Origin: Dipteronia dyeriana
Lineage: Eukaryota > Streptophyta > Magnoliopsida > Sapindales > Sapindaceae
Assembly (NCBI GenBank): GCA_032871835.1
Contig: CM065300.1
Span: 64,119,192 to 64,183,191, forward strand
Reading direction: 5' to 3'
Length of the DNA stretch: 64,000 nt
In this document: positions 45,373 through 57,129 of the stretch, one piece after another
Position numbering within the stretch: the stretch's first letter is position 1
How the letters are laid out: every line of letters begins with the position of its first letter
The notes under the pieces: model-generated
Told to the model about the DNA's origin: nothing
The model's database searches: none
Seen by the model: the letters and a program-made list of their open reading frames with translations, nothing else
Program-made: the position numbers and the translations under genes

Positions 45373-47590
45373 GGATCAACATGTTTATTTCACGTTCCAC
45401 AGATAAATGTCTTCCTTTCTTCAAAGCCATCAAGCAAGGGACGAACGTGAAACGAGACTAAGACAGTGAGTAAGCTTTCCAAAACTTAAAAGAGTACCTC
45501 ACCAGCCCACGACTGCAAGTTAAGCTAATGCCAGGAGGAGAGTTACAGATGTACCATGCCGTATCAGAAATGTTGTAAGTAGGTCTTTGGTCAAGGAGTG
45601 TAGGGATGGGGTCCAGTGGCCTATCTACTATGTCAGCCACGCAGTATCCAAACCCAAGAAGAACTACCTCCTCCTTGAGAAGCTCGCCCTTGCACTGGTT
45701 ACCTCATCCAGGAAGCTTCATCCCTATTTTCAAGCCCATACAGTGGTAGTGGTGACTGATCAACCCCTCCACCAATTCTGCAGAGGTCGGACGTATCTTA
45801 AAGGTTAGTCTTATGGGCTTTGGAGCACACATAGTTTGACTTGAAGTACAAATCTCGAACGACAATCAAAGCTCAAGCCCTAGAAGACTTTGTAACTGAA
45901 TTCTCAGCCCTTTTAGGTGAAGGAACCCCAAGAGCATTAAATCTGGCTCCTAGGAATCTTTCAAAGGACAATAATTGGTCGGAAGGCTGTGAAGGTAGGA
46001 TTCTTTACACTGATTGAGTGTCTGGACATGCAGGGGGAAGAGCGAGCATAGTACTAATCTACCCTGAAAAGACGGAATACTACCACTATTTTAGGTTCGA
46101 ATTTAAAGCAACCAATAATGAAGTAGAGTATGAAGCTCTCGTAGCTGAAATGAAGGTTGCCATCAAGCTTGGGGCCGATTATTTACATGTCAAGGGATTC
46201 TGAATTGAGCAGATACCTCGACAGAAAAACCACCGGGGTAGAATTCTTAGCAAAGATTGTCGCAAATAGAGGTAAAGATCTACCTAGAGGAGTACCCTTC
46301 CAGGTGATCTCCAAATCGAGCATAACAGAAGGCAAAGAAATCTGCCCCGTAGAACTGCTACCTTGTTGGATAGACCCGATAGCTATCTACCTCCAGGACA
46401 GAAAGCATCTCGAAGACCCCGACCAAACCCAAAAAATAAAGTGATTATCAATTCGGTAATGCCTGATAAATGGATACCTCTACAGGATGGGAAAATCCCT
46501 TTCTATACTTTGATGTCTTCATCCGGATGATGCCAGTTAGAGATTAAGAGAGGCTCATTCTAGGGACTGCGGGAATCACATTGGAGTGGAGGCTTTAGCA
46601 TATCAAGTGCTCCATATGAGGTATTACTGGCTGACTATTCACCAAGACTCAAAGATGTTTATGCAATCCTGTGAACCATGAAAGAGAACCTCGAACTTGT
46701 GTTACCTGCCACTAGAGCAGCTATAATCTCTCAGTTCACCCTACCCATTTGCCATGTAGGGTGTTGACATGATCGGTCCACTTCTTACCGCTCATGGACA
46801 GGCTAAGCACATTGTCATTGCAATTGATTATTTCACAAGGTGGGTCGAAACATGACCTCTCTCCTAAATTTTAGAAGAGAATACGATGAAGTTCATCAAT
46901 ACCAATACGGTTTGTAGGTTCAGGACTCCACTCATCATAATACCCGAACTACGTAAACAGTTTGACAATGCCCAATTCAAAGACTTCTGTGAAGACTTAG
47001 GAATCGACCTCAGGTTCACTTCAGTAGCCCACCCTAAGACTAACGGGCTAGTCAAATCCACCAACAAAACTATCAAAAAATTGTTCAAGAAGAAATTACA
47101 ACAAAAGAAAGGCAAGTGGGCCGAGGAGCTCCCCGAGGTTCTCTAGGCATATCGGACCACGAAGAGAATAACTACCAGAGAAACACACTACTCTCTATCC
47201 TTTAGGGTCGAAGCGGTCCTTCCCATCAAGCATAAATTAACCTCGTTCAGGGTGCAACACTTTGAACTAAAGAGAAACGAGATCAAGCTCCGAGCCTGTC
47301 TAGACCTCCTAGAAGAGAAACAAGACCGGGTATCTGAGAGAGTAGCAGCTTACCAGAGTAAGATCGCTAGGTATTTCAACAGAAAGGTCAGAGTTAGGAA
47401 CTTTAAAGAGAGGGACTTGCTTGTTAGGAAAGTGACCTTAAATATCCAAAAAAGGTCGGACGGGGTCTTAGGACCCAACTGGGAGGGCCCATACTTGATA
47501 AAGTTAGAGGTCCGCAATGGGGCATACAAGCTTGAAGAAAGGGATGGTCAACCCATCGACAACACATGAAATGCTGAGCATTTAAAGAAG
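45373..47590 (+). pseudogene. oppositely oriented gypsy pol fragment (RNase H, integrase)
   Basis: On the plus strand, starting inside the RT-RNase H connection (FISRSTDKCLPFFKAIKQ), then WPIYYVSHAVSKPKKNYLLL, TDQPLHQF, second RNase H (FEFKATNNEVEYEALVAEMK, with a deletion joining LHVKGF to IEQIPRQ), integrase zinc region, FRTPLIIIPELRKQFDNAQF and TNGLVKSTNKTIKKLF, and C-terminal RDLLVRKVTLNIQKRSDGVL. In the core the second catalytic D is E (PELRKQF for ADLGKQF) and the third E is K (LVKSTN for LVESAN). RT proper, protease and gag are absent. Confidence 0.85.
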
Positions 47591-47739
47591 TTCTATCATT
47601 TAATAGGGGACTTTTCAGCAGACTACCCCCATCTAGGTTTTAATAAGTTTTCAAACAACAATGTACTCTATCTTGAACATCAATAAAGTTTTCTATTTTT
47701 CTCCATCTCCGGTTATATTCTCCGTGAATAAATTCACCA
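47591..47739 (+). other. pol 3' flank (plus-strand fragment)
   Basis: Short non-coding stretch after integrase; matches the flank of pol in the other copies in inverse orientation ('aatgtactcta..atcaataaagttttctatttttctccatct'). Confidence 0.5.
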
Positions 47740-48275
47740 TGAACCAAGGGAAGCTAGATAGCTACCTTGATACCTTAGCCGGGCACCACCCCTCGTAAAG
47801 AAGGGTCTGATTGTAAGAGCATAGCTACCATCCAGATCTCGAGATCAGGATAGCTAGACAACCTTTCTGAGGCCTTGGTCGGGCTACCACTCCTAATAAG
47901 GTTCTGAGTGTAAGAGCATAGTTGCCATCCAAATCTTAAGATCAGGATAGCTAGACAGCCTTCCCGATGCCTTGGTCGGGTTACCACCCCCAATAAAGGT
48001 CTGATTGTAAGAGCATAGTTGCAATATAAATCTCAAGCCTAGGATAGCTAGATAGCCTTCATGATGCCTTGGTCGGGTTACCACCCCCTAAAAGGGTCTG
48101 AGTGTAGGAGCATAGTTGTTATCCAGATCTTGAGACCAGTATAGCTAGATAGCTTCCCTAATGCTTTGATCGGGCTACCACCTATCATGCGGTAGTCGAG
48201 CTTCTTAGATACACGTAAGCCAGTCAAACCAAGGTCTCTATAAGAGTCCCAGCTATTCTCGATACGAGGGTCCAA
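47740..48275. repeat. ~96 bp tandem repeats, five units (plus-strand fragment)
   Basis: Units read ggttaccacccccaataaag-gtctga-tgtaagagcatagttgc, then 'aggatagctagatagcctt' and 'atgccttggtcggg'. This is the reverse complement of the units at 61740-62240 because the pol fragment is inverted. Confidence 0.85.
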
Positions 48276-48585
48276 CATATGCCACAGTGGAATACCATTA
48301 ATCTACTTGTTCTCCATTTCACATTTTCAACCTTGTAGGGACACAGTTACGGTAGCCCACTGTGAAAGCTTGGTTAAAGCACATCCATTTTAAGGTGCGA
48401 ACAAGGTCGACAATAGTCAACAAAGATTCAACAGATTGAAGGTCTTTAATTACCAAACTTAATTAAGTCAAGATTACATCGAGGGTTGCGTTTAGGTCAA
48501 GGTCAGAAGTACAGCAGGGAGAGCCCAACCTTGGTATAAGTTCGTGATCAACAACCACTCATAGCAAACATGAAGGAAATAATAA
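48276..48585. other. spacer truncated by LTR F
   Basis: Corresponds in reverse complement to the spacer at ~61380-61720 (gttcgtgatcaac...catgaaggaaat). The antisense gene that should follow is absent; LTR F begins at 48586 after aataa. Confidence 0.55.
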
Positions 48586-49382
48586 TGTTAACGAAAAATT
48601 TACTTGAGGTGAGAAATTCCAGTTAACACCCTCGAGACCACTACTACGGAGGTGGTGGCCTGGTTTGATACCTTTGATACCTAATTTGTTCAAACAAATG
48701 TGGGTGTTTAAATGTTAATACAAAGAGAATGGGAATATAGCTTTTTATTATAGACCATGTATGTCGTACAAAAATCTCTCAAATACTCACAATCTCGTTA
48801 GGATACAGTAGGGTGGCAACCTCGCGCCCGTCGAATAGTAGAATACCACAATAGCCGTGTTCTGAAGTTAGAAATTAGGCCGAAGTCGACTCTTTTCTTA
48901 TGTTATTTGTTCTACCAGTTGTCCCCTTTGGTGTTCATGCTTGGCTATATTTATACATGGTCCGAGTCACTAATACTTGTGAATCTCCAGCCATGATTCT
49001 CTGAATCCATTCCCTCCTTATCGGTCGTGATAGTTTATTTAAAAGTCATTGACTTTGGCTTATTGATGGAGTTAGGAATTTCTATGGTGGAGATAAGTTT
49101 GTTTCTTTTTCGGACTCAATCACTTGCCCAGCATGTACGCAGTAATTTATCGTTCGTTAGAGTGTAGATATGATCCTGTGTACCTTCAAGGTGTGACTCC
49201 CCATGGAGGTCGTCGAGCATGGTGTTTGCTCCCTCAAAGTGTGGGTGGGGTATATATGTGTCTAGGTACTAGGAGCTAGACCCCCAGAACCGGGGTTATA
49301 GGATAGGTGATCTCGGGTTTGGATTCGAGCTGGGAGAGTGTAAAATTTCCCTTTTATCCCAAGCAAAATTTTGCTATTAACA
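48586..49382 (-). repeat. LTR F, 3' LTR of gypsy element G
   Basis: About 0.8 kb, TGTTAACG...GCTATTAACA, shorter than A-E because a middle section is missing. A polypurine tract abuts its high edge (49383-49394). A minus-strand TATAAATA box lies near 48949-48956. The other LTR is beyond the right edge of the window. Confidence 0.85.
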
Positions 49383-49394
49383 GAAATCCCCTCT
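49383..49394 (-). other. polypurine tract next to LTR F
   Basis: agaggggatttc on the minus strand immediately before TGTTAA. Confidence 0.7.
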
Positions 49395-49632
49395 AACTTG
49401 AACACCGGTGATTGAAGGCTGGTTAGTGTCAGATTTTCTATTTTAATTGGGAAACTTTCCCTCCATTCTTGCTACCAAAATCTTGGCGGAAATCCTCTAA
49501 TTAATTGCCAAAGTGACGTGACGATCACAGACTGGTGTATTCCCCAAAGTAATCCTGTTGCATGACGACCGTTTCCAAGATTCGAGGCAATCCCACCGAA
49601 GATTTCGTCAACGTCACCTCTCCACCCACTTC

Positions 49633-49640
49633 TATTTATA
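49633..49640 (+). promoter_or_regulatory. TATA-like box of antisense gene (copy G)
   Basis: TATTTATA, 136 bp upstream of the ATG at 49772, then a CT-rich leader. Confidence 0.5.
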
Positions 49641-49771
49641 CCCAGCTGCTTCACCGCCTTCCTCACACTCTCTTTTCTTTCAAAAATCAAATTCTCAACG
49701 AAGCCAAATTTCCTTTCGAGCAGTACCTTTGCTTTCTTTTCTTTTGTCGAACTTGTAAAACTCATTCTACC

Positions 49772-50673
49772 ATGTCAAAATCTAGCCATGACTTCATCGA
49801 TTCTCCTATTAATGGTGAGGAAGTTTCCTGTCTAGCCCATGTAAAATGGGATCGATGAGACTTCGAAGGTGATGACTCACCTCCGAACCTATAACGCCAT
49901 CAGTCGAACAGAAACGTAGATATTAGGACTGGGTTTTCTAACCGACCAGATAACCCGTTAAGCTTGGTCGATAAAGATTCCGATAGGGAAAATCAGGACA
50001 ACACTGCTGGGAAGGACCAAGTCACAATTATCGGTCATTCTCTAGAAAGTCTTCCTCTTTATGACTTCACGGTCTTCCCTGAATCCACCGTTGATAGGTA
50101 GTTGATCGATCGTATGAGTCATGCTTCTAATTCATGTAGCGGCCCTCGAGAATGGAGTCAGGCTTTCTTTCTATCCTACCATTCAACGGGCTCTCAAATC
50201 TCTACATCTAGCTCCCCTCCAATTGACGCCCGACTTCTGGAGGAACCTGTTTAGTTTTCTCGTGCTGTGGAGGGAATAGTACGAGCTGAGCAAGGTCACT
50301 AGGGATCCCAGGGCAGAGGAACTAGCTGACTCCTTTAAGATTGGAAGTCTGCCCAGAGCTCTACGAGGTTAGTTCTATGCGAAAGCTAAAACAAAAGCTC
50401 AATTTCATCATTCATGGCGCTTCAAAGAAATACCCCCACTTGAAAGGAGGAGTGGATTCTAGCGGGGAATGATTGGGGAAGCTCGATCTTCATCGGTGGA
50501 CATAGGTTCGTGGTCTCCACAACCTTCAACGATAAACCATTGTGGGACCGAAATTCCTTACCCACTGAGTCTGAGGATATATTGAGGGCCATCGACGCTA
50601 GAAACTATTTGAACCTAAAGTTCCCAACTGCCGACCACTTCAATTCTCGTAGAGTAAATCACTACCTGTGAAT
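49772..50673 (+). pseudogene. antisense gypsy gene (copy G), proximal part
   Basis: MSKSSHDFIDSPINGEEVSC at the start, then ALENGVRLSFYPTIQRALKS, APLQLTPDFWRNLFSFLVLW and REYYELSKV (50145-50290), then AGNDWGSSIFIGGHRFVVST and ADHFNSRRVNHYL (50475-50668). The block matches copy E over the whole putative domain, allowing for frameshifts and stops. The reading is interrupted at 50674 by the copia element; the remainder resumes at 59607 in 'ISDATPR'. Confidence 0.75.
50669..50673. other. target-site duplication, left copy (TGAAT)
   Basis: TGAAT before the copia LTR; same five bases at 59602-59606. Confidence 0.85.
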
Positions 50674-53146
50674 TGTTAGGATTATGCTCGATAGCAAGAG
50701 TGTAATATTGTAATTAACAATCTTTTCATATGAATAAAGTGATTTCTAGTTTAACAAATATTATAGCATTTATAGTTTAATTATTATAATTGTCAAAAGT
50801 AAATAATCATAAGGTTAAAAGACTATGAGAAAAGAAGAATTGTTCATACATCTAGATATGTATGAGGTAGACACAATTCTTTAATTAGTCTTGTATAATA
50901 TTCACAACTTAAGATAGAAGGTTGGGCGCCTTTATCTTGTTAAAGTTGTAGATTCTTTTGCTAGCATTTGAGTGGGATCAAATGTGTTATGATGAGTCTA
51001 AAATCATCAAAGTGAGGTGTCTTTGGGCAAAAGAATCTAGTGCACTGTGTGCATTGAATAGGATCAAAATGAAATACTTTATCTAGAACTGTTAATGGAT
51101 AAAAATTTTCATTTGAAGACAATCGGAGAGTCTATCTCAATCCTGAGATAAATGATAGACTTATGGTTGCAAGTGTTGTCATTTGAGCTATCAATGAGTA
51201 CGATTATATAGCATAGTCTATCCTCGATAGTTTGGTGGTATTCATTTGTTAATCGATAGAGGACTTCATTTATAGATATGGACATCGTGGCTCCATTTAT
51301 TGAATGAGAGTAGAATACCATCATATGGATGTTTTGAGGTATTGGATATTAAATCTTAACGTTAAGTTTTCAATAGTGTCTATTGAAACATGGCTTCCAG
51401 ACAAGTCAAAATATCCAAGTTCAAAATGTGGTCATATGAGTAAATATGGTAACTTGGAGAGCTATAGGCGGTCTATGAGTTCTTGGCGATTACTGGTATT
51501 CTTCACGAGGATACACTTTCTCCAATAAGGTTGTCTAGGGTATGAATGAGTAACATCAACTTATTCTATCTTTATTTAAGAGTTCAATTTTAGTTCTTTA
51601 GTTGAATGAACTAAAATTAAATAGATTGGACCTAAGTGAATCATTTGTTGATTTTGATTGGGTTGTGTCTATTGGAGCTTAAATTTAAATACCCCGCCAA
51701 GATCCCCAATCCACACGAACTTGCATAGATCACTTGATATATTCTACCGGACCAATAGGGGTTCATCTAGAATTTTAATAAGGCATGTGAACTTATTTCT
51801 TTTTGTAAGAATAGGTCTAGTTCACATGTGGACTTTTTATTTAGGTCCAATGGATATAATAATTTTAGAAAAATAATTTATGGCCTTTATACTAGGTATG
51901 GGCGGCAATGGATATGGATAATAGCTTTAATATATTATTTTTATTTTATTTTTATTTAATTAAATGGAAATTAATTAATTTGTTGATTAATTAATTATTT
52001 AATTAAAAGCCAAAATCTTTTCCTATTAGGAGATGGTCTAATAAAACTATACTATTGTTGGTAGTATAGTTAATGTTAAAGACTATATTTGATAAGTAGA
52101 TAAATAAAAGGAGTTATTTATCTAATCAAATTAGGAAGTCTTTAATATGGTTACAAACACACTATTGAGTAGGATTAGGAGTCTTGGTGTAGGAAATAAT
52201 TTTTTTTTGAAAAAGATTCTTGGTCACTAAGTAAAACTACTTAGTGGTAGAATTCTTATTTGAAAAGGATTCATAACCACCAAGTTAATCTACCAAAGGA
52301 TAGGATTCTTGTCCATCAAGTAATCTTTATTAGGAGAGATTAAACACTCCTAATCTACTTCAAACAAGGGAATTTCGTTCATCACATGTATAATATAGGA
52401 TAGGATAGATTTCCTTCTAGATTAGGATTCTAACTACCAAATAAATCCACCTAAGGAAAGGATTCTAGCCAACCAAGTGAATCCTTCTTAGGAAAGGATT
52501 TATGAACCAATGTATATGTTAATGATAAGTTCAACCAGCTCTAAGGCAATTAGAGGTAATTTCGGCCAAGCTTTATTTGAGAACGAAAAAGTTTCGGCCA
52601 TCACAGGAATTTTGAGGGAGAAAAATCTGATTTTACTCTAGACAAAATTCGATCATCTCTAATCAATAGTGTGCGAATTCGGCCAAGTAGAGAAAAAAGG
52701 GAAACGTTTTTGTATTCGATAGTATACTAATATCCTTTACATTAAAAGGGTTTTGTGTACAACATCGAATCAAGGTTCATGCGAGTTACAATCAAATTGA
52801 TTGATAATTCACAAGTGACCGAACGTTCTTAGATTTTTCTCTGGGAGGATATTTGTAACTAACAAAGAAAAGATATTTGCTTTGTCTGCATCCTCAGGAA
52901 TACAATTTAAAGAAAGGGAGCCCACACTCCTAGGTGATTCACGTTCGTAATTGGATTGGAAGATCTTGCGGAATCAATATGGTGCTTGTTCAATCGTCAC
53001 ATGAAAAAGGTACGATACTTTTATATACATCAATTAATCTAGGGTTAAGGTTCTCGTTGCATAAAAGGGAAAAAAAATTATACGCAAACCCTAATCTCAT
53101 TTATTCTCACGCTTCCGCTGCATTTCTAAACCATTTTTTCCCTACA
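50674..53146 (+). repeat. 5' LTR of the copia element
   Basis: 2473 bp, TGTTAGGATTATG...TTCCCTACA. Partner at 57130-59601, differing by scattered substitutions and 1-3 base indels. Confidence 0.93.
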
Positions 53147-53148
53147 AT

Positions 53149-53160
53149 TGGTATCAGAGC
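53149..53160 (+). other. primer-binding site (copia)
   Basis: TGGTATCAGAGC, exact tRNA-iMet type, two bases after the LTR. Confidence 0.9.
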
Positions 53161-53663
53161 AGGTTGTACCCTTGATTAATTGATGTATGTGTTCGTGAAT
53201 CTTTTTCTTTTATTGTTTATATGCATTTTTTAGAAAATGATGGCACTCTAGGTATTCGCATATATATTTACAATGGAATGTATGGATATATATATGTTTT
53301 ATATGTGGATTTTTTTTGCTCAATTTTGTTCTACTCCCAATGGAGGGATATTCGTGAGGGATTCTATTGAAGGTCGATAACTTGGTAAGACACTCAATGT
53401 GAGTTTATTAATATCCTCCCAAGAGTTCTTGTTAATAAAATCACAAGGTTAAAAATAAAATGTTGGTTGTTATGTTAACAATTAGGTGGGACCTAGTCCA
53501 ACTAGTAAATGGTGCATACTCCCAAATGAGGAGTAACATTTATGGGTGTTGGATCACCGTTGAATTTTTACGATTGAATTATTTCATTTAATTCAAGATA
53601 AATATTCAAAAGTGCTATATCATGATTGTTTACTTATATAATTTTTGTTTTTAAAAAGAAATC

Positions 53664-54145
53664 ATGACCCCATCCCTAATCAATATCCTAAAAGATAATA
53701 CTTTAACTGGTGATAATTATGTCACATGGAAAATGAATATTGGGTTGTTGTTGCAAGCTGAAAAGTATAAGTTCATTATGTATATTCCTTAACCACCAAA
53801 CTAATGAATCTAACTCAGGAAGCAAAGAGATGAGTATCAGTAACGGAAGTCTTCAGATGAGATGGCTAAATGTACGTTACATTACGGCCATCATCTCCAA
53901 CGTGTTGCAACAACAACATGAAGGAATGGAGACTGCTACCGATATTATGATGTCTCTAGACAAGGATTCATATGGTTGGTAAAGTTGCTACTGTTAATAC
54001 CCGTTAGAAGGTTAAGAGATAACAGAAGAAAAAGCAACTTGAGCCTTCTTAGAAGGATACCAAGAAAGTAACCAAGATCAAAGGAAAGTGTTTCTTTTGT
54101 AGTGAAAAGAGTCAAGGGAATAGACTGGATTAGAATGAATTCAAC
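53664..54145 (+). pseudogene. copia gag remnant
   Basis: ATG at 53664 begins MTPSLINILKDNTLTGDNYV and TWKMNIGLLLQAEKYKFIMY, the usual start of a copia gag, with a stop after IP. Later pieces include EAMETATDIMMSL-like sequence and a CFFCSEKSQGN half knuckle (only the first two cysteines of CCHC) near 54095. Most of the capsid region and the protease DSGA motif are missing; the frame picks up in LHLGNRELVSTSIVGDIRIN. Confidence 0.75.
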
Positions 54146-57115
54146 TTGCATTTAGGCAATAGAGAGTTGGTGTCTACTAGTATAGTGGGAGATATTAGAA
54201 TCAATTTTGATTCTTATAGGCATTTAGATTTAATAAACCTTTATTGTGTACCAATATTCAAGAGGAATTTAATTTCGGTCTCTTGTCTAAATAAATTTGG
54301 ATATTCGGTTACTTTTAATAAAGGTTTTATTATTAGTAAGAATAACAAATTTATTTGCAAAATTACATTGGAAAATGGTTTATTTTATTTGTATGGAAAT
54401 ATCTCTCACTTGTTAGACACGGAATCAATGGAACCCAATCATAAAAGAGTAAAATTATCAAAAGATGAAACCTACTTATGGCATTTGTGCCTAGGTCATA
54501 TTAACCTTAATAGGATTAAAAGATTGGTATGTGACGGACCTCTAAGTGACTTAAAGGTTGATGATCTACCAACTTGTGAATCTTGTTTGGAAGGTAAAAT
54601 GACCAAAAGGTCATTTAAGACAAAAGGCACAAGAGCCATTGAATGTTTAGGATTGATACACACTAATGTGTATGGAACTATGAGCATTCAAGCTAGAGGT
54701 GGATATGAGTACTTCATCACTTTCACGGATGATCACTCAAGATTTGGCTATGTGTATCTCATGAGACATAAGTCGGATGCTTTTGATATGTTCAAAGCAT
54801 TTAAAGCTGAAGTGGAAAATCAGCTTGAGAAAAGTATATACATCTTGAGGTCTGATATTGGTGGAGAATATCTATCTGGTGAGTTTCAGTAATATCTTAT
54901 TGATAATGGAATAATTTCTCAGTTTTCTGCACTAGGCACACCTCAACAAAATTGGGTGGCAGAAAGAAGAAATAAAACTCTTTTGGATATGGTTAGGTCT
55001 ATGTTGAGTTATTCAACGCTCCCTAGTTCTTTTTGGGGATATGCTTTACAAACTGCCATGTATATTCTAAACGATGTACCATCTAAGTTAGTTCCTAAAA
55101 CACCGCTTGAGTTGTGGACTGGGCGAAAGCCTAGTTTACAACACTTAAGGATATTTGAATGTCCTGCACACATGTTAAAAGGAAAAACAGATAAGATGGA
55201 GTCCCGTTCAGAAACATGCATATTTGTAGGGTATCCAAAAGGAACAAAAGGATATTATTTTTATAGTCCTTCAGATCTTAAAGTATTTGTTTCGACAAAT
55301 GCCTAATTTCTAGAAGAGGACTATATGAATAATTTTGTGCCTAATAGTAGAATTGTCCTAGATGAGCTTATAGGAGATACAATTCCACAAGAGGTTTCGC
55401 AACCAAGCCCAATTGTAAGTTCCGTATCAATACAAGATCAACAATCTACCATACCTTGTCATAGTGGAAGGGTTATTAGACAACCCGAGAGATACATCGG
55501 TCTAGGAGAATCTGTAGAGAATTTTCTGGATGACGATGATCCATATACGTACAAGGATGCAATGGAAGATGTTTATAGTCGCCATTGGCAAAAGGCAATG
55601 CAATCCGAAATTGAATCTATGTTCAAAAATAAAGTTTGGTCTCTTATAGACTTGCCTAAAGGGATAAAACCCATCGGGTGCAATTGGGTATACAAGAGGA
55701 AAAGAGGAATGGATGGAAATGTGGAAACCTATAAATATAGATTGGTAGCTAAAGGTTATACACAGAAGGAAGGTATCGATTATGAAGAAACCTTCTCTCC
55801 TGTGGCCATGCTTAAATCCATTAGGATACTCTTATCCATTGCGGCATCTCTATACCTAGAGATTTGGCAAATGGACGTCTAGACAACTTTCCTTAATGGA
55901 AGTCTTGATGAAAGCATCTATATGATGCAACCAGAAGGATTCATTGAAAAGGGCCAAGAGGAAAGGGTATGCAAGTTGCAAAGATCCATATATGGATTGA
56001 AGCAAGCATCCAGATCCTGGAACATAAGGTTCGATCAAGCTATAAAAGGTTTTGGATTTATTCAAAACCTTGATGAACCTTGTGTATACAAAAGGATTAA
56101 AGGCGACAGGTTGGTTTTCCTAATTCTTTACGTTGATGATATACTACTCATCGGAAACGATGTAGGTGTATAGACATCAATAAAAGAATGGTTAGCAAAA
56201 CAATTTGATATGAAGGACTTAGGAGAAGCAAGTTATATTATTGGTATCCAAGTCATAAGGGATAGAAAAAATAGAACGATTGCATTATCCCAAGCTTCAT
56301 ACATAGAAAAAATCTTGTCTAGGTTATCCATGCAAGATTCTAAGAAAGGTATGTTACCTTTCAGGCATAGAATCAAACTTTCAAAGGAACAAGTTCATAA
56401 GAATGAGCATGAAGAGCAATTCATGAGTAGGATTCCGTATGCTTCGGCAGTTGGAAGTCTCATGTATGCAATGCTCTACACTAGACCAGATATTTGTTTT
56501 GATGTGGGCATAGTTAGAAGGTTTCAATCGAAACCTGGTCCTGATCACTGGACAGTAGTCAAGCATATTTTCAAGTATCTAAGGAGAACGAGAGATTATA
56601 TGCTTGTATACCCTGGAGGGGATTTAATTCCCGTTGGGTATACAAATTCTGATTTTCAATCAGATTCTGACTCTAGGAGACCGACATCAGGATCTATGTT
56701 TACCATTGGAGGAGGGGCAACCATATGGAGGAGTATCAAGCAATCTTGTATTGCTGATTCCACAATGGAAGCCGAGTATGTTGCCGCATACAAGGCTGTT
56801 AAAGAGGCTGTCTGGCTTTGCCAATTCTTGATTGACTTGGAAGTGGTTCCTGATGCGAATAAGCAGATCACTATATATTGTGACAATAATGGAGCAGTGA
56901 CTAATTCGAGAGAACCAATAAGTCATAAGAAAGGGAAACACATTGAAAGAAAGTATCACCTTTTAAGGGAAATTGTGCATAGGGGTGACGTGACGATGAC
57001 CAAGATCGCGTCAGCAGAAAATCTAGCTGATCCCTTTAAAAAGGGTCTTCCTCAAAAGAGTTTTGATGGGCATCTAGAGAACATGGGGATGAGAGATATG
57101 ACACATTTGCTATAG
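54146..57115 (+). pseudogene. copia pol (integrase, RT, RNase H) with four stops
   Basis: One uninterrupted reading frame except for stops at 54890, 55304, 55880 and 56171; no frameshift. Zinc-binding LWHLCLGHINLNRI and CESCLEGKM; integrase core with LIHTNVYG (catalytic D replaced by N), LRSDIGGEYLSGEF (D kept) and [15 protein letters not shown] (E kept). [47 protein letters not shown] and LILYVDDILLIGND (active site intact). RNase H: GYTNSDFQSDSDSR (first D is N), DSTMEAEYVAA (E) and IYCDNNGAVTNSR (D). Ends ADPFKKGLPQKSFDGHLENM before the polypurine tract. The stops look like single-base changes of sense codons. Confidence 0.93.
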
Positions 57116-57129
57116 AGCAAGTGGGAGAT
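57116..57129 (+). other. polypurine tract (copia)
   Basis: AGCAAGTGGGAGAT directly before the 3' LTR. Confidence 0.85.
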
